64,000 nt of DNA, taken from Aplectana chamaeleonis. Taxonomy: Eukaryota; Nematoda; Chromadorea; Rhabditida; Cosmocercidae. Position numbers and translations under genes: made by a program. Shown piece after piece: positions 10,701 through 21,500 of the stretch (position 1 is its first letter; every line of letters starts with the position of its first letter). The stretch is taken from contig JAPDOI010001563.1 in NCBI GenBank assembly GCA_029168955.1, positions 62,001 through 126,000 on the forward strand, written 5' to 3'. The notes below the pieces were generated by a model that searched no databases, was not told where the DNA came from, and saw only the letters and a list, made by a program, of their open reading frames with translations.

Positions 10701-13700
10701 ACGTCGTGGAAAGTGCTTCTGGCTTCTGATGACGTCATCGGGACGTCGTGGAAAGTGCTTCTGGCTTCTGATGACGTCATCGGGACGTCGTGAGAAGTGC
10801 TTCGGCTTCTGACGTCATCGGGACGTCGTGGAAAGTGCTTCTGGCTTCTGATGACGTCATCGGGACGTCGTGGAAAGTGCTTCTGGCTTCCTGATGACGT
10901 CATCGGGACGTCGTGAAAAGTGCTTCTGGCTTCTGATGACGTCATCGGGACGTCGTGAAAAGTGCTTCGGGCTTCTGATGACGTCATCGGAACGTCGTGA
11001 AAAGTGCTTCGAGTTTCTGATGACGTCATCGGGACGACGTGGAAAGTGCTCCGGGCTTCTGATGACGTCATCGGGACGTCGTGGAAAGTGCTCCGGGCTT
11101 CTGATGACGTCATCGGGACGTCGTGAAAGTACATCTGGCTTCTGATGACGTCATCGGGACGTCGTGAAAAGTACATCTGGCTTCTGATGACGTCATCGGG
11201 ACGTCGTGGAAAGTGCTTCTGGCTTCTGATGACGTCATCGGGACGTGGTGGAAAAAGCTTCTGGCTTCTGATGACGTCATCGGGACGTCGTGGAAAGTAC
11301 ATCTGGCTTCTGATGACGTCATCGGGACGTCGTGAAAAGTACATCTGGCTTCTGATGACGTCATCGGGACGTCGTGAAAAGTGCTTCTGGCTTCTGATGA
11401 CGTCATCGGGACGTCGTGAAAAGTACATCTGGCTTCTGATGACGTCATCGGGACGTCGTGGAAAGTGCTTCTGGCTTCTGATGACGTCATCGGGACGTCG
11501 TGAAAAGTGCTTCTGGCTTCTGATGACGTCATCGGGACGTCGTGGAAAGTGCTTCTGGCTTCTGATGACGTCATCGGGACGTCGTGAAAAGGGCTTCTGG
11601 CTTCTGATGACGTCATCGGGACGTCGTGGAAAGTGCTTCTGGCTTCTGATGACGTCATCGGGACGTCGTGAAAAGTGCTTCTGGCTTCTGATGACGTCAT
11701 CGGGACGTCGTGGAAAGTGCTTCTGGCTTCTGATGACGTCATCGGGACGTCGTGGAAAGTGCTTCTGGCTTCTGATGACGTCATCGGGACGTCGTGGAAA
11801 GTGCTTCTGGCTTCTGATGACGTCATCGGGACGTCGTGGAAAGTGCTTCTGGCTTCTGATGACGTCATCGGAACGTCAAGAAAAGTGCTTCTGGCTTCTG
11901 ATGACGTCATCGGGACGTCGTGGAAAGTGCTTCTGGCTTCTGATGACGTCATCGGGACGTCGCGGAAAGTGCTTCTGGCTCCTGATGACGTCATCGGGAC
12001 GTCGTGGAAAGTGCTTCTGGCTTCTGATGACGTCATCGGGACGTCGTGGAAAGTGCTTCTGGCTTCTGATGACGTCATCGGGACGTCGTGGAAAGTGCTT
12101 CTGGCTTCTGATGACGTCATCGGGACGTCGTGAAAAGTGCTTCTGGCTTCTGATGACGTCATCGGGACGTCGTGAAAAGTGCTTCGGGCTTCTGATGACG
12201 TCATCGGAACGTCGTGAAAAGTGCTTCGAGTTTCTGATGACGTCATCGGGACGTCGTGGAAAGTTTTCCGGGCTTCTGATGACGTCATCGGGACGTCGTG
12301 GAAAGTGCTCCGGGCTTCTGATGACGTCATCGGGACGTCGTGAAAGTGCTTCGGGCTTCTGATGACGTCATCGGGACGTCGTGGAAAGTGCTTCGGGCTT
12401 CTGATGACGTCATCGGGACGTCGTGGAAAGTGCTCCGGGCTTCTGATGACGTCATCGGGACGTCGTGGAAAGTGCTTCGGGCTTCTGATGGCGTCATCGG
12501 CACGTCGTGAAAACTGCTTCGAGTTTCTGATGGCGTCATCGGAACGTCGTGGAAAGTGCTCCGGGCTTCTGATGACGTCATCGGGACGTCGTGGAAAGTG
12601 CTTCGGGCTTCTGATGACGTCATCGGAACGTCGTGGAAGGTGCTCCGGGCTTCTGATGACGTCATCGGGACGTCGTGGAAAGTGCTTCGGGCTTCTGATG
12701 ACGTCATCGGAACGTCGTGGAAAGTGCTCCGGGCTTCTGATGACGTCATCGGGACGTCGTGAAAAGTGCTTCGGGCCTCTCGTGACGTCATCGGGACCTC
12801 GTGGAAAGTGCTTCTGGCTTCTGATGACGTCATCGGGACGTCGTGGAAAGTGCTTCTGGCTTCTGATGACGTCATCGGGACGTCGTGAGAAGTGCTTCTG
12901 GCTTCTGATGACGTCATCGGGACGTCGTGGAAAGTGCTTCTGGCTTCTGATGACGTCATCGGGACGTCGTGGAAAGTGCTTCTGGCTTCTGATGACGTCA
13001 TCGGGACGTCGTGAAAAGTGCTTCTGGCTTCTGATGACGTCATCGGGACGTCGTGAAAAGTGCTTCGGGCTTCTGATGACGTCATCGGAACGTCGTGAAA
13101 AGTGCTTCGAGTTTCTGATGACGTCATCGGGACGTCGTGGAAAGTGCTCCGGGCTTCTGATGACGTCATCGGGACGTCGTGGAAAGTGCTCCGGGCTTCT
13201 GATGACGTCATCGGGAAGTCGTGAAAGTGCTTCGGGCTTCTGATGACGTCATCGGGACGTCGTGGAAAGTGCTTCGGGCTTCTGATGACGTCATCGGGAC
13301 GTCGTGAAAGTGCTTCGGGCTTCTGATGACGTCATCGGGACGTCGTGGAAAGTGCTTCGGGCTTCTGATGACGTCATCGGCACGTCGTGAAAAGTGCTTC
13401 GAGTTTCTGATGACGTCATCGGAACGTCGTGGAAAGTGCTCCGGGCTTCTGATGACGTCATCGGGACGTCGTGGAAAGTGCTTCGGGCTTCTGATGACGT
13501 CATCGGAACGTCGTGGAAAGTGCTCCGGGCTTCTGATGACGTCATCGGGACGTCGTGGAAAGTGCTTCGGGCTTCTGATGACGTCATCGGAACGTCGTGG
13601 AAAGTGCTCCGGGCTTCTGATGACGTCATCGGGACGTCGTGAAAAGTGCTTCGGGCCTCTCGTGACGTCATCGGGACTTCGTGGAAAGTGCTTCGAGTTT

Positions 13701-14404
13701 CTGATGACGTCATCGGGACGTCGTGAAAAGTGCTTCGGGCTTCTGATGACGTCATCGGGACGTCGTGGAAAGTGCTTCGAGTTTCTGATGACGTCATCGG
13801 GACGTCGTGGAAAGTACTCCGGGCTTCTGATGACGTCATCGGGACGTCGTGGAAAGTGCTTCGGGCTTCTGATGACGTCATCGGGACTTCGTGGAAAGTG
13901 CTTCGAGTTTCTGATGACGTCATCGGGACGTCGTGGAAAGTGCTCCGGGCTTCTGATGACGTCATCGGGACGTCGTGGAAAGTGCTTCGGGCTTCTGATG
14001 ACGTCATCGGGACGTCGTGGAAAGTGCTCCGGGCTTCTGATGACGTCATCGGGACGTCGTGGAATGTGCTTCGGGCTTCTGATGACGTCATCGGGACGTC
14101 GTGGAAAGTGCTTCGGGCTTCTGATGACGTCATCGGAACGTCGTGGAAAGTGCTCCGGGCTTCTGATGACGTCATCGGAACGTCGTGAAAAGTGCTTCGG
14201 GCTTCTCGTGACGTCATCGGGACGCGTGAAAAGTGCTTCGGGCTTCTGATGACGTCATCGGAACGTCGTGAAAAGCGCTTCGGGCTTCTGATGACGTCAT
14301 CGGGACGTTGTGAAAAGAGCTTCGGGCTTCTGATGACGTCATCGGGACGTCGTGAAAAGTGCCTCGAGTTTTTGATGACGTCAACGGGACGTCGTGAAAA
14401 GTGC
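7727..14404. repeat. Minisatellite array B, 42-bp CRE-palindrome unit
   Basis: About 159 tandem copies of a 42-bp unit. The unit contains the perfect palindrome GATGACGTCATC, with the bZIP (CREB/ATF) full site TGACGTCA at its centre, followed by GGGACGTCGT. Copies differ at a few positions: GTGG/GTGA, TCTGG/TCGGG/CCGGG and CGGGAC/CGGAAC. Runs of variants recur as blocks near 9490, 10956, 12171 and 13047, so the array grew by segment duplication. Several frames are open, the longest on the minus strand (14-residue unit with PMTSSEAR), broken by recurring 41-bp units. No promoter, start or splice evidence for a gene. Confidence 0.97.
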
Positions 14405-14609
14405 GGGACTATACCAGACGGGGGGGGGCATTCAAGATTCAAATCAGAAATGGAATGAACCACCGATCTATAACGCTAGCAATCGAAGTATTTCTACAGA
14501 ACTTCATCAACAACAAGGATTAATAGCAGCATCAAGCATCTTTTATCAGGTTTTCCAGTCATTTTCATGAGAAAATCGTGGGTGCCCCTCCCCCGTCTAG
14601 AATAGTCCC
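14405..14609. mobile_element. 205-bp inverted-repeat element (MITE), copy 1
   Basis: Begins GGGACTAT and ends ATAGTCCC with imperfect terminal inverted repeats of about 28 bp including a G8/C-run. It is flanked by the 8-bp direct repeat AAAAGTGC (14397-14404 and 14610-14617), which is part of the array B unit. An 8-bp duplication with TIRs starting GGG fits hAT- or Merlin-like elements. It is too short to encode a transposase. Confidence 0.85.
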
Positions 14610-14701
14610 AAAAGTGCTTCGGGCTTCTGATGACGTCATCGGGACATCGTGAGAAGTGCTTCGGGCGTTTGATGACGAAATCGGGACGTCGTGAAAAGTG
14701 C
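14610..14701. repeat. Array B units between two MITE copies
   Basis: Two diverged array B units, with GATGACGAAATC replacing the palindrome in the second. Confidence 0.85.
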
Positions 14702-14906
14702 GGGACTATCCTAGACAGGGGGGGGGCACTCAAGATTCAAGTCAGAAATGGAATGAACCACCGATCTATAACGCTATCAATCGAAGTATTTCTACAGAAC
14801 TTCATCAACAACAAGGATTGATAGCAGCATCAAGCATCTTTTATCAGGTTTTCCATTCATTTTCATGAGAAAATCGTGGGTGCCCCCCCCCGTCTAGGAT
14901 AGTCCC
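14702..14906. mobile_element. 205-bp inverted-repeat element (MITE), copy 2
   Basis: Same length, TIRs and flanking AAAAGTGC as copy 1, 297 bp away. Interior and flanks match, so the inserted element was duplicated together with its array units rather than inserted twice. Confidence 0.85.
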
Positions 14907-14957
14907 AAAAGTGCTTCGTGCTTCTGATGACGTCATCGGGACGTCGTGGAAACCCGG
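14907..14957. repeat. Last unit of array B
   Basis: One terminal unit with an intact GATGACGTCATC palindrome, after which the 42-bp pattern ends. Confidence 0.85.
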
Positions 14958-14964
14958 ATAGTGG

Positions 14965-15210
14965 GCAGGTGTTCGGGACCCGTTGCTGGTCATCCGAAAA
15001 GTTGTGAAGACTACCCCGTAGAGTGAGCAGGAGCCCAGACTCGATGATGGCCATCCGAAAAATAATGCAGGATACCCCAAAGAATCAGCAAGAGTCTTGA
15101 GCTTTGCGCTAGTTGTCTCAAATAGTGTGCTGGATGCCTCGGAATTTGCGCAGGAGTATGAGAACACCTTGCAAAATTTTTGTAAAAGTGTAAGGATGAC
15201 AAGCATGGCG
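14965..15210. repeat. Diverged ~62-bp tandem repeat, about 4 copies
   Basis: Four segments of 61-62 bp each start GCAGGA/GCAAGA and share words such as GGTCATCCGAAAA/GGCCATCCGAAAA and GGATACCCC/GGATGCCTC. Identity between units is low, so this is an old array adjoining array B. Confidence 0.6.
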
Positions 15211-16049
15211 TGCAGAAAGCTTGAGATGTTATGTAGGTCATTGTTGCCAGGCTGCTTTTCAGTTTCGTAACGCGGTTAGGTCATTCACACAACCCCATTT
15301 TGAGTGCTCCCTCATTCTTCTTCACCAGCCTACTGATTTTTTCTGCAATAAATGGTACTTGCTTATCAGCATCCAAATTCAAAAACAAATTGTTAGAACT
15401 ATCTCCATTCGCAGCTCAGCAGAGCTTTTTCATATCAAATTCATGGAATCGATGCGGCTGTTCTGCGAAGGAATGGGGTGGCGGAAACGAAATAATGAAA
15501 ATGTAAAACTGCTTTGTTCCACTGATGTGAAAGTGTCCAGATGGAATGGAAGGTAGTTTCTGACTGTGCAGGTTTTGAGTTAGTTTCATTTGAAAGCAAA
15601 GAACTGCAGGCAGATTCTGCATCCGGCTGTAGGCCAGCAGGCTTTCATGATTATCGACCGGGTTGGCTACGTCTGAGCGACCAAATATAACCGGGGCCTA
15701 AGGCCCCTGTCAGAGTTGGTTGAGAAAATCACCGTGGCCGACCCGTTCGATACGTATGAAAAACATGGAAGGTGCAAATAACACCCGGTGTAGCCAGATG
15801 TGGCTGACGCGATCAATATGAATGAATTATGTGGAACGATATCATGGATATCATTCATTTCTTAGCTTATATCATGTGAACATCGGTCTTGTCAGCCACA
15901 TCGAGTGATTTCTCTGAGATAGTTTTACAACAGTTGGGTCATTGATTCTTGTGACCACAGAAAGAGGACTGATCTAGTGGGGAGATGAAGAGGTCTTTGC
16001 TCGAAATTCTTGCATGGGATATTACAGCGTAATATCAAGAAAAAGTGAA
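15211..16049. other. Anonymous DNA
   Basis: Open frames up to 111 codons occur, but none resembles a known family and no consistent splice pattern was found. Confidence 0.4.
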
Positions 16050-16566
16050 CAATTCTGTAAAAAAGGGGTCTCCCAAGCAAAAGTGGTTTGGTTCGCGTTA
16101 CAAATGTTTCAACAAAAAGGGAACAATAGGAAAGCGGAATGAGGAGAGTCTACAAAAAATGAACAATATCCTCCAAGAACTCTTTTCTTTGTCGAAACTT
16201 CTAAACAGCGGAAACAAACCGTTGTGGTATTTTACGAGGAATAATTGAATGCTTTCCTAAAACAATTTGACATCATCTCCTCTTTTAATGAAAGCTATCA
16301 GGTACATACACATGCATATATACATATTTTATCGACAATCACATAATCAAAGTCCTTTATGGAGCCAAAAGCGCTTCCTCATAGAGAACCGCAACGGTTT
16401 GTTTCCGCTGTTTGGAAGTTTCGAAAAAGAAAAGAGTTCTTGGAGGATATTGTTCATTTTTTGTAGACTCTCCTCATTCCGCTTTCCTATTGTTCCCTTT
16501 TTGTTGAAACATTTGTAACGCGAACCAAACCACTTTTGCTTGGGAGACCCCTTTTTTACAGAATTG
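16050..16566. mobile_element. Fold-back element with ~185-bp inverted arms
   Basis: The left arm (about 16050-16235) returns as its reverse complement at about 16380-16566, from CAATTCTGTAAAAAAG outward. The arms differ at a few positions, and a spacer of about 145 bp lies between. Both arms can be read as the same peptide, but that reflects the duplication. The right end abuts LINE coding sequence at 16567, so the element inserted into, or replaced, the rest of that LINE. Confidence 0.85.
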
Positions 16567-17262
16567 GTGTAGGTTTTGCTACGGGAACCTGTGAAAGGAG
16601 CAAGTTGACTATTTAGAGAAAGATCCAGTAATGTGCATAAAGGAATATGATAACTTGACATAGCCACAGCAGTAGACCAGTTTTACGACATGGCAAGACA
16701 GGAAGATACAAATGTGATGTCCGGTGAAGAGGGCCTACCAGTCGAAAGAAAACGAGTTGGAGCATCCTCATTAATAGGAACCAGGTCACAATCATCAGCA
16801 AGGAGTTCAAGAAGTTCACCCCTTTCATCAGGATCTAATGAGGAGAACCAGGAAGGCGAGTGAGCATTAAAATCACCAGCTATTACAACCGATTGAGACG
16901 AAAGCACAGTGTGAACATTGTGTAAATAGGGAGTGGGGTCAAACGAATAGGGACACGAGGTGGAAGGAGGGATATAAACATTGACAATATCTAGTGGACA
17001 ACTTTGCATTACAATATGTTGAGCAAGAATTACAACAGTAAGCATCAGAGTAGTCATTGTAGCTGGTTAACCCCGAACATTTGAGGTGCACCCAGCCGAG
17101 ACAGCCACCGCACTGTATACTTGCATGTTGAGCAGATACTCCGCAATGACAGCAGGGATATCGCGGATTCTTGTTGCGCGGTCCCGGGTTCCTTTCAATG
17201 CCAGCTCGTAACAGTAGGATATGAAGGAGTGCATCAGCCAGCCATTTACGCTCCCATTTCAA
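16567..17262 (-). pseudogene. LINE 5' region A: 2A-like motif, PHD finger, APE endonuclease
   Basis: The minus frame begins near 17262 and shows, in order, a hydrophobic stretch (LLHILLL), the 2A-like motif GIERNPGP (17179-17202), and a PHD-type zinc finger (CCHC...CGGC...WVHLKC...C..C). A frame change follows. Then comes the C-terminal half of an APE-type endonuclease: VIAGDFNAHSPSW, then SSPDITFVSS. The first half of the endonuclease is missing and the sequence stops at the fold-back element. This is the 5' end of a non-LTR retrotransposon. A related copy is at 21500-22668. Confidence 0.85.
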
Positions 17263-17359
17263 AAAAAACTCCTTGTGGAGTAGTTGAGGCTCGGTTGATG
17301 AGCCGGCTTGGTAGTCGACTCCACAGATCTATAGATGGCAAATTGCCAAGCAAGAAACC

Positions 17360-17640
17360 TGGTCCCGGGCGACCCGTCGCTGCTCGTCTGGGTCGCCCGA
17401 AATGGTGAATCGGGTCGCGAGAAAATTTGTTCATTGTAGATTAGTCGTCCGCAACGTACATTCACACGCAAGTTCGCTGCACCGGGAAGGCAATTTTCAT
17501 CATCCGGGTGGCTGGTAACAATCGAGGGGTTAGCGGGTCGCCCGGAAAGGTTGGCGGGTCGCCCGGAACGGGATCTGGCCCCGATTTTGAGGGTCCGGGT
17601 GGCCCGAAATGCAGTTTATTTGCACCGGGAAGGCCGGAAC
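17360..17640. repeat. GC-rich degenerate repeat cluster, GGGTCGCCCG words
   Basis: Repeated words CGGGTCGCCCG, GGGCGACCCG and GGGTGGCCCG in both orientations at irregular spacing. It resembles the clusters at 21330-21500 and the palindromic elements near 40.5, 44.6 and 52.7 kb in style but not in exact sequence. Confidence 0.55.
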
Positions 17641-17704
17641 GAAGTTCTGAGAAACGTGTGCAGCGACACAAACTCGTCCGATTGGGGGGCGCACCGGGAT
17701 AGCC

Positions 17705-17834
17705 TTCAAAGCCGTTTTTATTGATTTCTGGCCAGTTTTCGTTGCTTTCTTCGACCCTATCCTCTCAAGCATCTGCCAACTTTGCGTGTCACAACGAGAC
17801 CTCGAGAACGAGATTTATCGTGAACACTGCGGAC
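17705..17834. mobile_element. 3' remnant of a TTAA-type MITE
   Basis: Ends GAGATTTATCGTGAACACTGC, the right terminus shared by intact elements at 37367-37859 and 40851-41294. The left part is lost. Confidence 0.6.
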
Positions 17835-17896
17835 CAGACTTATGTGTAATGAACAGCTCATATACGAAATCACCAACAAAAAACATCTAGTGCAGG

Positions 17897-18034
17897 CTAT
17901 AAAAGGGCGAAATTCACTTGGTTCCTACGCGTGCTGGTGGGGAGCGGAGGGTAGAGACGGTGAGAGAGCGTAGGGCAGACGGAGGCCGAGACGGCGCGCG
18001 CGCCTCGAGTGATGTGAATTTCGTCGTTTTATAG
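17897..18034. mobile_element. 138-bp MITE with CTATAAAA termini, copy 1
   Basis: Termini CTATAAAAGGGCGAAATTCAC and GTGAATTTCGTCGTTTTATAG are inverted repeats around a GC-rich centre rich in GAGA and GCGC. A second copy lies in the opposite orientation at 25957-26102. Confidence 0.8.
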
Positions 18035-18109
18035 AGGGTAGCAACGAGGGAAAAACTACCAGTATTTCGGTCAGATCTTCTTCTTCTTTGCAGCCGCAGG
18101 AAGGTTTTT

Positions 18110-18712
18110 TCAAAGGTTCAAGAAACGGGCGACTGAAACCGGATTCGTCCACAAATCCATTGTTGTCAGAGTGGTCGGCCTCTTTGGGCAATCAAATAGG
18201 TGTTCAGTTGTGTGGCCACGGCTACCACAGTCCGGGCACTCGTCAGGCTTACTGCGATCGATCTTATGCAAGTATGACATCAGCATAGGGGAATGACCGC
18301 AGCGTAACGAGGCAAGGGTACTTCTAGCCCGCCTACCGAGTTCCATCTCGGTGTTGCTGACTATGGGTGGAACGACCCCCAATATGGGATCGACGGTCAT
18401 CCTACTCAAGTGATCCCTGACGAACCTGGTGTGCTCCGCCCGTAAAAGACGCAGACGATCCAGTTGGGAGTCCGTCCATCTTTGTATATTGACTTTCTCG
18501 GGAGCATCCGCAAAAGGCCTTCTGATATGTCTCTCTCTCACGGGATTCATGATCCTTCTTGATGGGTGGTCAGGCTGCTTGACAATGTTAATAACCAGTT
18601 GCTGCGCTTGGAGTTGGCAGTGCTCCTTATCCGGCAGAATTCGGGCTTCAGCATGAAGATGTTCCACTGGGGTGCTTTTAGCACACCCTGTGGCAATCCG
18701 GAAGTGCAGCAT
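18110..18712 (-). pseudogene. C-terminal domain of LINE B with CCHC knuckle
   Basis: About 200 codons ending at a stop near 18110. It holds a Cys/His knuckle, CPDCGSRGHTTEHLFDC, near the C-terminus, typical of the nucleic-acid-binding tail of I/Jockey-type LINE ORF2 proteins. The reading frame differs from the RT by one base. Confidence 0.85.
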
Positions 18713-19796
18713 TTTGAACTCGCTGCATCTTTGTCCACGATGAATCCGATATCATGTGCTGCCATAACGTTGCAGCGTACTCCAATGCCGGCTGCAATAT
18801 TGCCTTGTAGGTGGTCAAAATTGTCTCCTTGCTACTTCCCCACGACGTTCCTCCCAGAGCTCGTAGAACGTTGAGCTTTGCTTTCACTGTAGCCTGTTTC
18901 TGCTCAGTATTCTTGTGGAACCCCAACGAAGGATCCAATACTAGGCCGAGCAGCTTAGGGAAACGTGCGGCAGGCAGACGAGCGTCTTCCCAATTCACAA
19001 CGGGGTGAGCGCAGTGGTCCTTAGGGTCAGTGGAGAAAACTGATACAGATGATTTAGCGGCAGAGACAGTGAGCATCATATCATCGAGAAAGCTCTTCAG
19101 AGCGAAGAGGTAGCTATTGATCTTGCGTGCAGCTATATTAATGTCTCTGTCTCGGCACAAGATGGTGATGTCATCCGCATACGCAACGACTTTGATGTCA
19201 CTTGGGGGGACGGGCAAGTCTTCCGCGTAACGACTGAACAGAGCAGGCGATATGACTCCTTCTTGAGGAAAACCGGCAGCGATCGGAATGCTATTAGAGA
19301 CATGTCCCTGAAACAGCACTTTTGCTCGGCGTCCTTTAATGAGTGCGGAAATCCATCGCTTCTGCCAAGGCGGGATGGTGGACCTCAAAAGCTTCTCAGA
19401 CAGTATGCCTAAGTTGACATTGTCAAATGCCTTCATGAGGTCCAGGGCTACTCCAACAGTGCGTTGAGGCCTTCCGGCGTCGAAGCCATCCAAAACATAG
19501 CTCACAATCTCCAGCAGCGCCGTGGTGGTAGAGTGTAATTTGCGGAATCCATGCTGGTGCTGCTGATTGTTATTATGCTCGGCCAGCTCCTTGACGACCA
19601 GTTTCTCAGCGGCTTTGGCGATTGGTGATAAAAGACTTATTGGCCTGTATCCCTTAGCCGTGGAGGGCGATTTACCTGGCTTGGGCAACGGGATGACGCT
19701 TGCCATTTTCCAGTCTTGCGGTAAGATGCACGTTCGAAAGGATGTGTTGATGACGTCAGCCAGAATTGGCATAATCTCACTCGGTAGTTTCTTCAA
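18678..19796 (-). pseudogene. Reverse transcriptase of LINE B
   Basis: 372 codons containing RT motifs in order: PKPGKS...YRPISLL, HGFRKLHSTTTALLE, the catalytic ALDLMKAFDNV box, FPQEGVISPALFSRY and the catalytic AYADDITIL box, then thumb sequence. Both RT catalytic motifs are present. A one-base frame change near 18700 separates it from the C-terminal domain, which the related copy at 51535-52422 reads without a break. The 5' endonuclease is absent. Jockey/I-type affiliation is likely from the domain order but not tested. Confidence 0.9.
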
Positions 19797-19934
19797 GACA
19801 CCACGTCGGCGCGCTCGCCTAGCGCTGGTCGCCGACGGAAAGATAGCGGGGGGCGAGCTATTGAATATGGCTTCCGCTTGAAATTCATGCCATGCTTGAA
19901 CTTTCGCTTCGGTTATCCGGTGTTTTTGTCTGCA

Positions 19935-20082
19935 GGGGGGGGCTATCGTTTAGCACTTGGCCACACCCATTTTTCCGTGCCGCCGCGCAATTTAAACACT
20001 AACCCAGGGTTCAAAATCAGGAGATTAGTTGCGGCATAAAAAAATGGGCGTGGCCAAGTGCGATATTATAGAGCCTCCCCCC
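19935..20082. mobile_element. MITE with CACTTGGCCAC termini, copy 1
   Basis: GGGGGGGCTAT...GCACTTGGCCACACCCATTTTT is mirrored by AAAAATGGGCGTGGCCAAGTGC...GAGCCTCCCCC. About 148 bp, no coding capacity. A second copy with the same inner terminus is at 30495-30640. Confidence 0.8.
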
Positions 20083-21329
20083 TCTCCTCTGCTGCGATGG
20101 CACCGGTTATTCTTTAACAGTAACACTACATATTTTTAAACATCTCAGAGTCCAGGATTGTCAAGAATGACTTAATACAGTCAGTGTCAAATAATAAAAA
20201 ATTTCAGAACTTCAGGTGTTTCTTCTGATTAATTTATACCAAATAGAGCCATATTTCCAAATAACGAAATCAAAATTTTCTAAACCTCAACGGAAACTAG
20301 GGTGCCCATGTCGATCAAATATTCAATATATCCAGCCAGTGATGAAGCGAATTTTTTTCTGAAAATCTCTTTGTGGCGAGCTGCAGAGGAGGGAAACGGA
20401 ACGAAAGCATCGCCAAGGAGCTTTTTTCTTGTATATGGAGTTCACTCGGGATATTCACTAATTCCTTATTTCGAATATTCCGATCATTTGGGGAGCTCAA
20501 TTATTAAACTGTTTGAAATTTAGAGAGTTTAGTTATTAAACTGTTTGAATAATCAGTTAGCTTCCTCGGAAACATCTCGCTTTGAACCTTTCGTGACCTT
20601 CCTTTTGTCGCAGCGGGGCCTGACCCTGTATTCTCACCCTCTATTTCACCACAGCGTGTGTTCCCCCGCACCCAACTCGCTTTTCTCGTTTTTTAGTTCA
20701 CGATAGTCTATTTATGTGATATGGCCATAAAATGGAAGAGCGGTGAGATTTTATTCACAAGCCGCTCTTCTCCGGGGGTCAGTGGCACACTATGAGGTGG
20801 GTAGGCAGGTTTACCGGCTATGAATATATACTCGCCGGTAACCTTCACGACGGCTGCGGAGTGTAACTCGTCCAGTGCGTGTGCTGCTCGTGGGTCTCAG
20901 AGAGGGGTTGAAACTTCTGGGACCGCGAAACCTTTATGCGTCTAACGAATACTACACTGTCCCAAAAAAAGCGAATCCCAAATTAGGTTGCCTAGATAGG
21001 CTATGAAGTGAGCTCGATGGACGAGTTGTCCGTCAGAAGACCGACTCGTCTAAACACAACTTAGCTAATGCTTATTTGTGCACTTATCCCCTGATTCCGA
21101 GCCGAATTGTGACGAAACTATTAACTACGACCCCCGCAGCCGCTGTGACGCTTCCCATCGAGTTGAAAATGACTATATCAAGTTTGAGCTCAGCAGTATT
21201 GCAAAAACAAATCAAACAACAAACAGCAACAGAAGAATAATGAGAATGGTGAGATGTAGGCGAAAATTCGGGAAATGTTGCGAAACACTTTAAAGGACGA
21301 TAGCAATTCAGCGGGCGATTCGCTAGCAA
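20083..21329. other. Anonymous DNA with one strong hairpin
   Basis: No gene or known element recognised. At 20735-20770 a hairpin GAAGAGCGG / CCGCTCTTC has an inner GTGA / TCAC helix, the only marked structure. Confidence 0.5.
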
Positions 21330-21500
21330 ACAGCTCGCGACCCGCTATACCACCTCTCCTCGCGCTCGCGACCCGCTATACCCATAGCGGGTGGCGAGCG
21401 AAGACGAGGGGGTAGCGGGTGGCGAGCTTGTCGAAATGAGAGGTGAGCGGGTGGCGAGCGAGGCCCGAAATGCGCGCGGGTGGCGAGCTCCGACTTCCTG
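21330..21500. repeat. GC-rich degenerate repeat cluster, GCGGGTGGCGAGC words
   Basis: About six copies of AGCGGGTGGCGAGC-like words at 20-40 bp spacing, one pair inverted (CGCGACCCGCTATACC / ATAGCGGGTGGCGAG). The cluster cuts off the LINE coding frame on its right. Confidence 0.65.

Larger units (their letters stand above)
18078..19880 (-). mobile_element. LINE 3' half B: RT, C-terminal domain, GAA tail
   Basis: Minus-strand non-LTR element missing its 5' part. RT reads from about 19880 to 18700, the C-terminal domain to 18110. The sequence then ends in a short (GAA)n tail (CTTCTTCTTC on the plus strand near 18078). The same tail and flank are found at 51495, which fixes the 3' end of the family. 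It may be the 3' half of the same insertion whose 5' half is at 21500-22668, with the MITE and other DNA between. That is an inference from order and strand. Confidence 0.9.

Noticed and set aside
7692..14463. Minus-strand frames of 294-742 codons over array B
   Set aside because: Products of tandem repetition; frame shifts at 41-bp units and no start, splice or promoter. Kept only as a finding on silent variation.
18110..19880. R2-type site-specific LINE
   Set aside because: The C-terminal CCHC and the related 5' ends with APE endonuclease fit an APE-type element, not a restriction-like endonuclease element.
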